Shown in pieces: positions 55,776 through 64,000 of a stretch of DNA of 64,000 nt (positions are counted from its first letter, which is position 1; the number at the start of each line of letters is the position of its first letter). This DNA is from Lucinisca nassula. Its lineage: Eukaryota; Mollusca; Bivalvia; Lucinida; Lucinidae. The notes under the pieces were generated by a model. The model saw only the letters and a list, made by a program, of their open reading frames with translations, was not told the DNA's origin and made no database searches. Location: positions 50,443,143 to 50,507,142 of the forward strand of contig OY757026.1 of the NCBI GenBank assembly GCA_963580285.1, given 5' to 3'. A program made the translations under genes and the position numbers.

Positions 55776-56172
55776 CGTCTATAAATTGCTTTAAAAATCG
55801 TCTTGATAAATACATGGGGAATACAAAATACACAGTTGTTCCAGATAAAGGCTGGGTATAAAATCAGGAGGGGATTTTATGAGATTTCATCTCGCTGCCC
55901 TACAAGAAGTTGTAAGGAGTAAACTCTGGTTACCGGTACTCGAGTTCTCAGTACAGAAATGTAAAGTAATAGACTGTGGCTATGTATATCATGAAGATGA
56001 ATTTGACTATCAACTTATAGATAAAAATGGAAATATGCTACCATTATCAGCAGATGCTAAAGAAAAAGACCTTGGTATATGGTTTCAAAATACCGGTAAC
56101 CTGAAGTTTGACAAGGGTCAAGCATATAAACTACACGTATGTTGTAAATATCTATCTATCTTCATATACTGA
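55776..56172 (+). pseudogene. rearranged CR1-like LINE fragments
   Basis: INCFKNRLDKYMGNTKYTVV then PDKGWV and a stop (55776-55860) is the usual extreme C-terminus of a CR1/Jockey-type RT. Directly after it comes an RT palm-end segment (55879-56160): LEFSVQKCKVIDCGYV, LPLSADAKEKDLGIWF, NTGNLKFDK. In an intact LINE the second segment would precede the first, so two fragments are joined in the wrong order. Both differ in sequence from the LINE at 39.8 kb. Confidence 0.75.
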
Positions 56173-56452
56173 GTCGGTCATATTTGGCCATTACCTCAAT
56201 TGGGTGGGTGGCTAAATTTAGAATTAAGCTTGAAAAAAATGGGATGCTAGATGAGTCCTTGAAGGTCATTTATCACAAAAAATACATATTACTAGAATTA
56301 AAGATGCTGCTGAAAGATTACATAAAGAGGATCATTTTACTGAAAACCGCATGAAAAAAAAAATCCATTTGTTTCAAAGTTATGCTCATTTATATCTGAT
56401 ACGTACCTATTTTTCACTGAAGGGTAACCTCCCTTGAAGTTTTGTTGATTAT

Positions 56453-57310
56453 GCCCCCGCGTATTCGGAGAATACCGGAAGGGCATTAAGTTTTACCCCT
56501 GTCCATCCGTCCGTTCGTTCGTTCGTCTGGTGTCCGGGCCATAACTCCTAAACCGTATGGAATATATTCATGAAACTTCACAGTTGCATTCATCACACTG
56601 AAACGATGTGTCATGAACAAGGAAGACAACTCTTGCCTTTTGAATTATCTGCCCTTGACTTAGTACCATATAGTAAACCGTGTCGGGGCCACAACTCCTA
56701 AACCGTATGGAATATATTCATGAAACTTCACAGGTGTATTCATCACACTGAGACGACGTGTCATGAACAAGGAAGACAACTCCTGCTTGTTTAGTTTTTG
56801 AATTATCTGCCCTTGACTTACATCCATATATAGTAAAATGTTATGTCGTCTCCGGGCCATAACTCCTAAACCGTATGGAATGTAATCATGAAACTTCACA
56901 GGTGCATTCATCACACTTAGACGATGTGTCATGAACAAGGAAGACAACTCTTGCATTTTTGGTTTTTGAATTATCTGCCCTTGACTTAGTACCATATAGT
57001 AAACCGTGTCCGGGCCATAACTCCTAAACCGTATGGAATATATTCATGAAACCTCACAGGTGCATTCATCACACTGAGACGATGTGTCATGAACAAGGAA
57101 AACAACTCTTGCAGTTTTGGTTTTTGAATGATCTGCCCTTGACTTAGTACCAAATAGTAAACTGTGTCCGGGCCATAACTCCTAAACCGTATGGAATATA
57201 TTCATGAAACTTCACAGGTGCATTCATCACACGAGACGATGTGTCATGAACAAGGAAGACAACTCTTGCATTTTTGGTTTTTGAATTATCTGTCCTTGAT
57301 GCATATATTT
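56453..57310 (+). mobile_element. palindrome-started element with five 160-bp repeats
   Basis: It starts ATGCCCCCGCGTATTCGG / ATACCGGAAGGGCAT, then CCGTCCGTTCG repeats. Units of GTGTCCGGGCCATAACTCCT, AACCGTATGGAATATATTCA and CGATGTGTCATGAACAAGGA begin at about 56530, 56680, 56848, 57005 and 57167. No coding capacity. The 3' end is not clear. Confidence 0.7.
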
Positions 57311-57344
57311 TATGATTGATTTGAAGTACATTTGTAATATTTTT

Positions 57345-57515
57345 ATCCCCTCGCACAACATAGTTGTGAGGGGGGATATAGTATAACTTCACACAAATGT
57401 TCCAGGGCTCAAGCTAGAGGGCGACTCGGGCGAAGAAGTCGCCCTGTTGGGGCTCACTTCGACGACTTTGGCGATGAAAGTGACAAAAAATTTCGCCCTG
57501 AAATTTCGCCCGTTT
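57345..57515 (+). mobile_element. element start interrupted by a short insertion
   Basis: TTTATCCCCTCGCACAACAT/AGTTGTGAGGGGGGATATAG is the palindromic start of the family seen (inverted) at about 12016 and 13551. It breaks after ACAAATGTTCC. The next 110 bp (AGGGCTCAAGCTAGAGGGCG...GAAATTTCGCCCG) begin like the decayed piece at 62660-62690 (AGGGCCCAAGCTAG, inverted). Confidence 0.5.
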
Positions 57516-58902
57516 TTATGCCCCCGCATCGTATGATGCCGGGGACATATAGTTTTTTCGGTTTTCCGTACGTGCCTCCGTGGGTACGTGCGTACGGTTT
57601 CCGAATGTACATCCTTCTGTACGAAAGTGTGTACGTACGTACGTACGTACGTAATCCTGTTAGACTCAGGTTAATTTTGTACAAGGTAGAACTTGAGCTC
57701 ATATTTTCCAAACCATACAATAGATTTGGTTTATATTTAGTATGATGATAGATATAGGTCCAAAGTTTTAATCAGCAATAACCCCATCCATACCCATGAC
57801 CTCAAGGTCAAGGTCACGAACTTAGAAATTTCTAACGTTTAAGACACAGGTTAAGGTATTTTTACCACGTAGAACTTGAGATCATATTTTCAAAACCATA
57901 CAATGGATTTGGTTTATATTTAGTATGATGATAGATATAGGTCCAAAGTTTTATTCAGCAATACCCCACCCATACCCTAGACCTCAAGGTCAAGGTCGTG
58001 GACTTTGAAATATTTAATGTTTAAGACCCAGGTTAAGGTATTTGTACCAGGTAGAACTTGAGCTCATATTTTCCAAACCGTGTAATGAATTTGGTTCATA
58101 TTCGGTATGATGATACATATAGGTCCAATGGTTTATTCAGCAATACCCGCACCCATACCAATGACCTCAAGGTCAAGGTCACAGACTTAGAAAAATTTTA
58201 ATCTTTAAGACTTTGGTTAAGGTATTTGAACCACGTTGAACTTGAACTTTTATGATTAATTTAGTTCATATTTCGTTTGATGATAGATGCAGGTCCAAAG
58301 TTTTATTCAGTAATACCCCCACCCATGCCTATGACTTCAAGGTCAAGGTCGCAAACATAGAAATTTTCAAATTTAAGTATGTTAATAGCTTATATTTTCC
58401 AAACTTTATAATGGATTTGTTTCATATTTGGTATGACAATAGTTGCTGGTCCAAAGTTTGATTGAGCCATACCCCCCCCCCCACCCCTTACCTAAAGGTC
58501 AAGGTCACAGACATAGAAATTTTTTTATATTATATTTTTTGAGAGTCCATATTTCCTGAACCATGTGATGGATTTCCTACATATTTGGAATGATGATTGA
58601 TGCAGGTCAAAAGTTTCATTCAGCCATAACCCCGCCCCTGCCCATGACCTTAAGGTAAAGGTTGCAGACTTAGAAATGTTTAATGTTAACGTTTGAAAAG
58701 GCCTATATTTTCCAAACCATTTGATGGATTGAGTTCCTATTTGGTATGTTGATAGTTATTTTTTCAAGGTTTAATCAGCCATACACCAATCTATGCCAAT
58801 GACCTAAGGTCAGGTATTATTGTAATATGTCATTTTTTGGGCGGGGGAGCGGGAGGTAGGCCCCTGGGCGGGGGCATTTGTGTTGTATTGACACCTTTCT
58901 AG
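57516..58902 (+). mobile_element. Helitron-like element with complete ends
   Basis: The start palindrome TTTATGCCCCCGCATCGTA/TGATGCCGGGGACATATAG is followed by a (CGTA)n tract. Seven 150-170-bp units follow (AAGGTCAAGGTC, GATGATAGATATAGGTCCAA, ATTCAGCAATACCCC). The end is GCGGGGGCATTTGTG, hairpin GTGTtgtattGACAC-type, CTTT, CTAG|T. It is the inverse-strand relative of 10751-12996 and shows both termini. Confidence 0.65.
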
Positions 58903-59150
58903 TTTTTTTTTTGTGCCTTCCTTATGAACAGTAACGGTAAACTGACAAGGTGACGATAATCTTTCGATCCACTAGTGTCAGAAATCTCATTAATTGCACT
59001 GAACAAAGCTAACTGTTTATTCTGCACTTCGTCCCAGTTGCAGTTTGGTACTGTTATGTAATTTAATTCTAACCGTTAGCTCATGCAGCTCGAGCCACTT
59101 GCAACACGCTGTCATAAATATATCTCGGTTGATTGCACAAAGGTTTTATT
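58903..59150. other. unassigned DNA
   Basis: No repeat family or coding sequence recognised. Confidence 0.3.
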
Positions 59151-59294
59151 AGGGCCCCGCACTGAAAGTGTGGGTGCTCTATAGTAATCACTCTGTCCGT
59201 CCGTCTGTCTGTCTGTCCGTCTGTCCGTCCACAAATTTTCCTACTCCTCTGATAGCGCTGCCGGGGCCCTTGTCAGTTTCACTGACAGCTCTAG
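59150..59294 (+). mobile_element. minimal Helitron-like element (about 140 bp)
   Basis: It has a start like the family above (TTTTATTAGGGCCCCGCACT...GGTGCTCTATAG), a CTGTCCGTCCGTCTG tract, and an end with a strong hairpin TGTCAGTTTCACTGACA, GCT, CTAG|T. Both termini are therefore present with almost no body. Confidence 0.5.
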
Positions 59295-59929
59295 TTGCAT
59301 TAAGAGCCAATTAAGATTACACACGATTATGTAACTTAAACAGGTATATTTGTACCGTTAGCTCGTGCCAAAGTCCGGGTGCGGACGTACTTTGTTAAGT
59401 ACTGTTGTATACAGTAATAAGATTAAGCTGACCGGTAACATTGACACTGCATTAGGATTTAATAAATTTTAAATATACTGGTAAACAAACTAGGACTGGC
59501 AGTGACGTCAAATCAATAACAAAGCTAAAAATACAAAGGATTTTCCAGTACAGTAGTCGGAGGATAAGTTGATAGTGACGTTTAAGACTATACCACTATC
59601 GATAGGTAAGACAGGGTTTTACCGTTATTATCGATAAAATCTAGTAACCGTCCGATAAAGAGAGAAGAATTTGGATCATATACAGACCAAGTTGAAATGG
59701 CTGAAGAAGTTAGTGTTGGGGTTGTTTAAAATTCGAGAAGATGACCATTCGTCGGTCGATCGCCACCCCACCCCACAACTTTTTTTTTTTTATCGTGAAT
59801 AGAGTTCTCCCTTTTCTTTGATGTTCTTTTGAATTGAAACTTAAAATTTTTGACATGCATTTTTGTAGGTCACTGCTTTTATTATTTTTTTATGTAATAT
59901 AGTGTTTTTTTTATGATTTTATAATGACG

Positions 59930-60115
59930 ACGCAGGTTCGATTCGTGCCTCTTTCGTGGAGATTGATCTTGAAATCTTTTCTACGATCATTCTCCCCTTC
60001 CACTGATTCGAGAAGGTAAGTAGCTAGTTTCTGTACAGCTTAACCGCTTACGTATAAATTGACCGGCTCAAAATGACCTAAATATTGTTGACTGGGCCGT
60101 TAAACTCAATACAAA
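59930..60115 (+). mobile_element. tRNA-derived SINE sharing the SINE-A tail
   Basis: A B-box-like GCAGGTTCGATTCGTGCC near 59933, a GATTCGAGAAGGTAAGTAG body, CTCAAAATGACCTAAATA, then GTTGACTGGGCCGTTAAACT and CAATACAAACAAACA. The A-box half is lost or unrecognisable. Confidence 0.6.
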
Positions 60116-60176
60116 CAAACAGAATACAAAATATACATTCAGCACTAAAACAGACATCCCATCTGTTTTCACAAGT

Positions 60177-60950
60177 TTAACATTCTTCTGCAGATTCTGT
60201 GTCCGAAAAATCGGAGCACTCAGTTGCCGTGTCCGTATCTTCGTCACTGGAGGTCACCTCGATTAGAATCGTCTCTACCTCCTCTTCAACTGCAAAGTCT
60301 GCTTTCCAGTATACCTTCTCAATATCTTCTACATGTTTGCAGCACGAGAGCCACTCATCTCCCGTCACTGCTTACGCGAGCTTCATCACGTCAGCCATCT
60401 TGAAGGTTAGGTTATGCCTGACGATGTAGTCTTTCATCGTTGCCCAGATCAGTTCAACGGCGTAAAGGTCTGCATGGGAGGCTGGGAGTCTCAGGCAGTC
60501 ATGTCCATGTTCCTTTAATAGATTGTCTAGTACGAATGATGGGGCGGGTTTCTGCCGTTTGCATATCTGGAGCAGCTCTGCCTTTAACATTGTAGAATTA
60601 AAGTGTATCTTGTGCCGAGTCATCCAGGCCTGAATGTCTGCCTTTCTGGAAGCCTGTGTAGGGCACTTGTCTACCTGAAGGTTGTGGTACGGTGCATTAT
60701 CAATGATGATAACCGACTCTGCTGGAAAATGCGGAATACGCTTGTTTTTTACCCATTTGAAGAAGTTGTTCCCATTCATCTCGTCATGGTAGTCTCCAGT
60801 ACTTGTGTTGGCCTTCCAGGTTTCTTCTGACCCTTGATAAATCCAACCCTTGAGCCAGAATGCAAAACCATCAATCTCTCTCCTCTAGAGAATGGAACAG
60901 TCAGACTAATTTCTGAATACTGCCAGTTTCTCGACATTGCTCCGTGTTTC
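60177..60950 (-). pseudogene. DDE transposase, Tc1/mariner (IS630) superfamily, decayed
   Basis: The minus-strand protein starts in recognisable form at RNWQYSEISLTVPFSRGERL, MVLHSGSRVGFIKG. After a one-base frameshift near 60836 it continues EETWKANTSTGDYHDEMN. Then ESVIIIDNAPYHN carries the second catalytic Asp, and LPASHADLYAVELIWATMK the final acidic residue (Glu of VELIW). The usual Pro-Tyr and Asn-Pro context is altered to PASH and DLYAVE. A TAA at about 60372 interrupts KLA/AVTGDEWLSC. The acidic tail VEEEVETILIEVTSSDEDTD ends at 60177. The N-terminal DNA-binding part and first Asp are missing. It cannot encode an active transposase. Confidence 0.88.
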
Positions 60951-61052
60951 TTCTTCTTAACACACAAAAATAGAATTACTGATTTCAGCAGAAGAAAAAG
61001 GACATTGTAATATTTTAAAAAATGACAAGTATAATGTAATATTTTAATAACG

Positions 61053-61086
<34 letters not shown>

Positions 61087-61094
61087 AAGGAAAT

Positions 61095-61165
61095 AAAATT
61101 GTGGGGCTCGAACCCACAACTATAAAGTGCAAAATGTTTAACTGACTACTACTTTTTCCACTGTG
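61095..61165 (-). mobile_element. tRNA-like sequence 1
   Basis: On the minus strand: TTGGCACAGTGGAAAAAGTA (A-box-like) and a perfect T arm GTGGGTTCGAGCCCCAC. A T-rich tail then a long (T)n tract follow in the transcription direction (the plus-strand poly-A at 61053-61084). Probably a tRNA-derived retroelement head rather than a tRNA gene. Confidence 0.5.
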
Positions 61166-61364
61166 CCAAGTCGAATATCTACTGGGTGTTCAATAAAATC
61201 AAATTATATTGAAAATTACCGAAGCTTGTTTACCTTTTAACAACAGTGGACTATGCCCAATAACAAAAACATTCGCTGACGTCACTGCCAACTTATCCTC
61301 CGAGTACAGTATACATTTACGCTTGGGTTTATCGTATGAACAGGACACGCCCACCGATTATACA

Positions 61365-61450
61365 GCAGTCACAACGGCCCAGGGGATGTCTACGCTTCTT
61401 GTCATGCTGACGGTCCAAGTTCGAATCTCACTGATAGCGTTTTTTTTTTA
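61365..61450 (+). mobile_element. tRNA-like sequence 2
   Basis: GCCCAGGGGATGTCTACGC, an anticodon-like arm CTTCTTGTCATGCTG, B box AGTTCGAATCT, then a (T)9 run. It resembles a decayed tRNA-Asp-like head. Confidence 0.4.
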
Positions 61451-61784
61451 TTATATCTTTGTTTTATCTTTTTATAGTAAATTAAATGTTCATTGTTTCA
61501 TATTTTTATATTTTACTGGTAAATCTATTATAAATTTTGTATATATATTTTTTGTCTATTTCACTTTTTTCATCTTTATTTCCCAGAAACAAGTTTTATG
61601 CAGCTAAGTGTTATGTGCTTGAAAATGAACAAGAAATATGTTCTGTACACGTCGTAATTATCCACGTTTAACATGGCACACGGGTAAAGCAGAATTCACA
61701 TGTCGCGTGTGTGTGTGTGTGTGTATTACGGGGTCAAAAAAAAATTAAATAAATAAAAATAAATAAATAAAAAATAAAAAAAAA

Positions 61785-61855
61785 TCATTCGACATGTGGG
61801 TTTCGAACGAGCCACTTCTTAGTCTGTAGAACAACCCCTCTACTCTCTCGGCCAC
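61785..61855 (-). mobile_element. tRNA-like sequence 3
   Basis: On the minus strand: GTGGCCGAGAGAGTAGAGGG (A box TGGCCGAGAGAG), a TTCTACAGACTAAGAA arm, and TTCGAAACCCAC. A T-rich tail follows (plus-strand AAATAAATAAAAA at 61740-61783). Confidence 0.45.
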
Positions 61856-62330
61856 GAATTCCACAAAGCTTTGGCGGTATGTAAATAACCTTAATCCTAG
61901 GTTTCAAGTAAAGGCCAAATCATATGAATATTCGAGTAAACTAATTATGACGTAACTGCCAGGAATTCCTTGTCGGACTATAGATGGTTTTATTTGCCAT
62001 TGATTTGTTTGTACATTATATTTTGCATCCATCAATCGTTTTCATTTTTTTATGGACAACAACAAAAGTAGGTAGCAATTTTTTAGTTTGTAGGTGAAAA
62101 TAATTATTACTTGCTGGTAAATATTCAGTTACTCAGTAATTATCCAAATTCATAAAAAATAACAACTGATTTTCATCTAGCGAGGTTGTTCCCCCTTGTT
62201 TCAAATACAATTGTGACAGGTACTTAGTGAACTGATCTATTACATAGAAACCTCTTTACTTAACACCTTTCATTATAACATGGCTGGATATAACAAAAGT
62301 TACAGCTTGCCCAAATACAGTAAAATTATT
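61856..62330. other. A/T-rich DNA, nothing recognised
   Basis: No open frame, hairpin or known repeat. Confidence 0.4.
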
Positions 62331-62337
62331 ATATTAA

Positions 62338-62405
62338 GACCACCTTTGGGACAGTTCAAAAGTGGTCTTTAAGACCACTTTTGAACAGTCCCAAAAGTGG
62401 TCTCT
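62338..62405. repeat. near-perfect hairpin
   Basis: GGGACAGTTCAAAAGTGGTC, TTTAA turn, GACCACTTTTGAACAGTCCC. Outer CCACCTTT / AAAAGTGG pairs extend it imperfectly. Confidence 0.9.
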
Positions 62406-62584
62406 GATCAGCGGTCACTGTATGCAGAAAACAGAAAGAATAACTGCAGCCAACCAAATAAGCTTTTTAAAGCAGAATTAGTCTTCATTTCAGGTGGTCT
62501 CAATATTGGAATTGATTGATACCCCTATAAAACACACTCTCCAAATAGGGGTTTACAGGAGAACTCATTACATTGTTGTTGTTC

Positions 62585-62692
62585 GGCGTTAAGCCGCACC
62601 CACTTCTCCCTAGACCCAGCAAACTTCTCCCTATTTTCCCAGGAGGGAGAAGTCACTTCTCCCAAATTTTTTGGGCTAGCTTGGGCCCTGGT
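62585..62692. repeat. short 'ACTTCTCCC' inverted cluster
   Basis: CACTTCTCCCTAGACCC, ACTTCTCCCTATTTTCCC and GGGAGAAGTCACTTCTCCC lie close together, ending GGGCTAGCTTGGGCCCTGG. The terminal phrase is the inverse of 57405-57420. Confidence 0.55.
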
Positions 62693-63560
62693 TCCTTATA
62701 AAAAATCTCGAGCGAGTTCGACTTTCAAGATCATGACCTCAAGGTCAAGGTCACTGTGGCTATTTTTAGAAAAACTTTGTCATCGCTCTAGCGCCTACAT
62801 TTCTTCACCAATTTCATTATAACTTCACACAAATGTTCCTTATAAAAAAATCTCGAGGTGTTAGACTTTCAAGGTCATGACCTCAAGGTCAAGGTTACTG
62901 TGGCTATTTTTAGAAAAACTTTGTCGTCGCTCTAGCGCCTACATTTCTTCAACAATTTCAATATAACTTCACACAAATGTTCCTTATAAAAATCTCGAGC
63001 GTGTTCGACTTTCAAGGTCATGACCTCAGATCAAGGTCACTGTGGCTATTTTTAGAAAAACTTTGTCATCGCTCTAGCGCCTACATTTCTTCACTGATTT
63101 CAATATAACTTCACACAAATGTTTCTTATGACAATATCTCGAGCGAGTTCGACTTTCAAGGTCATGACCTCAAGGTCAAGGTCACTGTGGCTATTTTTAG
63201 AAAAACTTTGTCATCACTCTAGTGCCTAAATCTTAACTGATTTAATATAACTTCACACAAATGTTCCTTATGACAATATCTTGTGCGATTTCGACATTCA
63301 AGGTCACGGTCACTGTATCTATTTTTAGAAAAATTTTGTCATCCCTCTAGCGCCTATATTTCTTCACCAATTTCAATATAACTTCACACAAATGTTCCTT
63401 ATGACAATAATTCTAGCGAGTTCTACTTTCAAGGTCAAGGTCACTGTGGCTATTTTTAGAAAAACTTTGTCATCACTCTAGCGCTTACATTTCTTCACCG
63501 ATTTCAATATAACTTCACACAAATGTTCCTTATGACAATATCTCAGGCCATTTCGACTTT
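62693..63560 (-). repeat. array of 'TGACCTTGACC' 150-bp units
   Basis: About seven units (GACCTCAAGGTCAAGGTCAC, TGTGGCTATTTTTAGAAAAA, TCTAGCGCCTACATTTCTTC, ACTTCACACAAATGTTCCTT) lie at a period of 110-175 bp. They are inverse in orientation to the array at 10.9-13.5 kb. Confidence 0.9.
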
Positions 63561-63728
63561 CAAGGATGCCCCACCAGATGCATGCTACAGATGAGAAATG
63601 GTTGAGATCAGCCTGCAGGTTGCAGAGATATAACTGGTCAAAGTAGTGGACAGAAGACGGATGGACGAACAACGAACAACCCACTATACTATAAGCTCCC
63701 CTGGAGCCTTCGGCCCAGGTGAGCTAAA
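63561..63728. mobile_element. hairpin-ended terminus 'GGAGCCTTCGGCCCAGGTGA'
   Basis: After GATGCCCCACCAGATGCATG, this stretch ends GGAGCCTTCGGCCCAGGTGA, GCTAAAAA, like 36745-36757 and 39298-39320. It therefore provides the end of an element whose body is the array at 62693-63560. Confidence 0.6.
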
Positions 63729-64000
63729 AACAAAGAAACCCAAAACCTTTCCACCCACCTAGCCTTTGCAACAAGCTAAAGTCCCTCTTTCTTCTGCACA
63801 GTTTTCATCACATATTTATATCTTGCCAAAATAACCCTCGTTCTGCTGTTCAAACCCCACGGACGACCCACTATACTAAAAACAAAGAAACCCAAAACCT
63901 CCCCACCCACCTAGCCTTTGCAACATGCTAAAGTCCCTCTTTCCTCTGCACAATTTTCATCACATATTTGTATCTTGCCAAAATAACCCTCGTTCTGCTG
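63724..64000. repeat. 152-bp tandem duplication running out of the window
   Basis: CTAAAAACAAAGAAACCCAA begins at 63724 and again at 63876. CCCACCTAGCCTTTGCAACA and CTTGCCAAAATAACCCTCG recur in phase. Confidence 0.92.

Larger units (their letters stand above)
54512..56230. repeat. direct repeats bounding a 1.6-kb block
   Basis: CTATCTTCATATACTGAGTC...GGTGGATGGCTAAATTTAGA (54512-54585) recurs at 56155-56230 with few changes. The block between holds a tandem array and LINE fragments, so it is either a segmental duplication edge or an insertion by recombination. Confidence 0.7.
59551..61309 (-). mobile_element. Tc1/mariner-like transposon with TA duplication
   Basis: Inverted ends CAGTAGTCGGAGGATAAGTT and (inverse) CTGTACTCGGAGGATAAGTT continue to about 30 bp. 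TA flanks both ends (59549-59550 and 61310-61311). It contains a decayed transposase (minus strand), a SINE (59930-60115) and a tRNA-like insertion beside poly-A. Confidence 0.85.

Overview
This window looks like animal, and most probably bivalve mollusc, genomic DNA. It is intron-rich and repeat-dense, with no bacterial-type operons. The bivalve assignment is an inference from the overall style of the repeats (SINEs, TTAA-flanked MITEs, 'GACCTTGACCTTGA' arrays, hairpin modules) plus one recognisable animal gene. I could not search a database.

The only cellular gene I can support is a proton-coupled oligopeptide transporter (SLC15/POT family) on the minus strand. Three consecutive exons are visible at 10160-10235, 8592-8733 and 5541-5618. 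Their splice sites and phases join cleanly into the start of the transporter fold. The remaining 3' exons must lie left of position 1, and the first coding exon was not found. Its introns carry a large foldback repeat (1153-5249), SINEs, hairpins and a TTAA-flanked MITE.

Almost everything else is mobile or repetitive. 10.7-14.6 kb: two copies of a tandem-repeat-bearing element with a Helitron-like hairpin/CTAG terminus. 14.7-19 kb: SINEs and TTAA-flanked MITEs with a shared hairpin. 19-22.5 kb: a foldback element invaded by two MITEs and a SINE. 24.3-28.4 kb: two nested foldbacks, the inner one built from palindromic GGGGAAGAA units. 29.0-32.1 kb: an apparently exact 1578-bp tandem duplication carrying a THAP zinc-finger exon. 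32.4-36 kb: microsatellites and inverted repeats. 36.1-39.3 kb: hairpin-ended tandem-repeat elements. 39.8-42.4 kb: a broken CR1/Jockey-type LINE, interrupted by a small element that carries a hammerhead ribozyme. 42.5-45.7 kb: a foldback array plus two 1.05-kb TTAA-flanked MITEs in opposite orientation. 45.7-52.6 kb: an I/Nimb-type LINE with endonuclease, RT and RNase H, broken by frameshifts and a SINE. 53.0-54.0 kb: a hAT-type MITE with an 8-bp target duplication. 54.5-59.3 kb: tandem arrays and further hairpin-ended elements. 59.55-61.31 kb: a Tc1/mariner-like element with a decayed transposase. 62.7-64 kb: more GACCTTGACC arrays.

The strongest non-routine observations are: (i) a complete type I hammerhead motif at 40575-40620, in a 383-nt unit with a partial direct repeat, like a retrozyme or Penelope-derived element, nested in a LINE; (ii) a 60-70-bp hairpin module shared by unrelated MITEs that keeps one fixed T-T or A-A mismatch; (iii) a LINE and several SINEs sharing the same 3' tail; (iv) pervasive nested foldback elements with internal tandem arrays.
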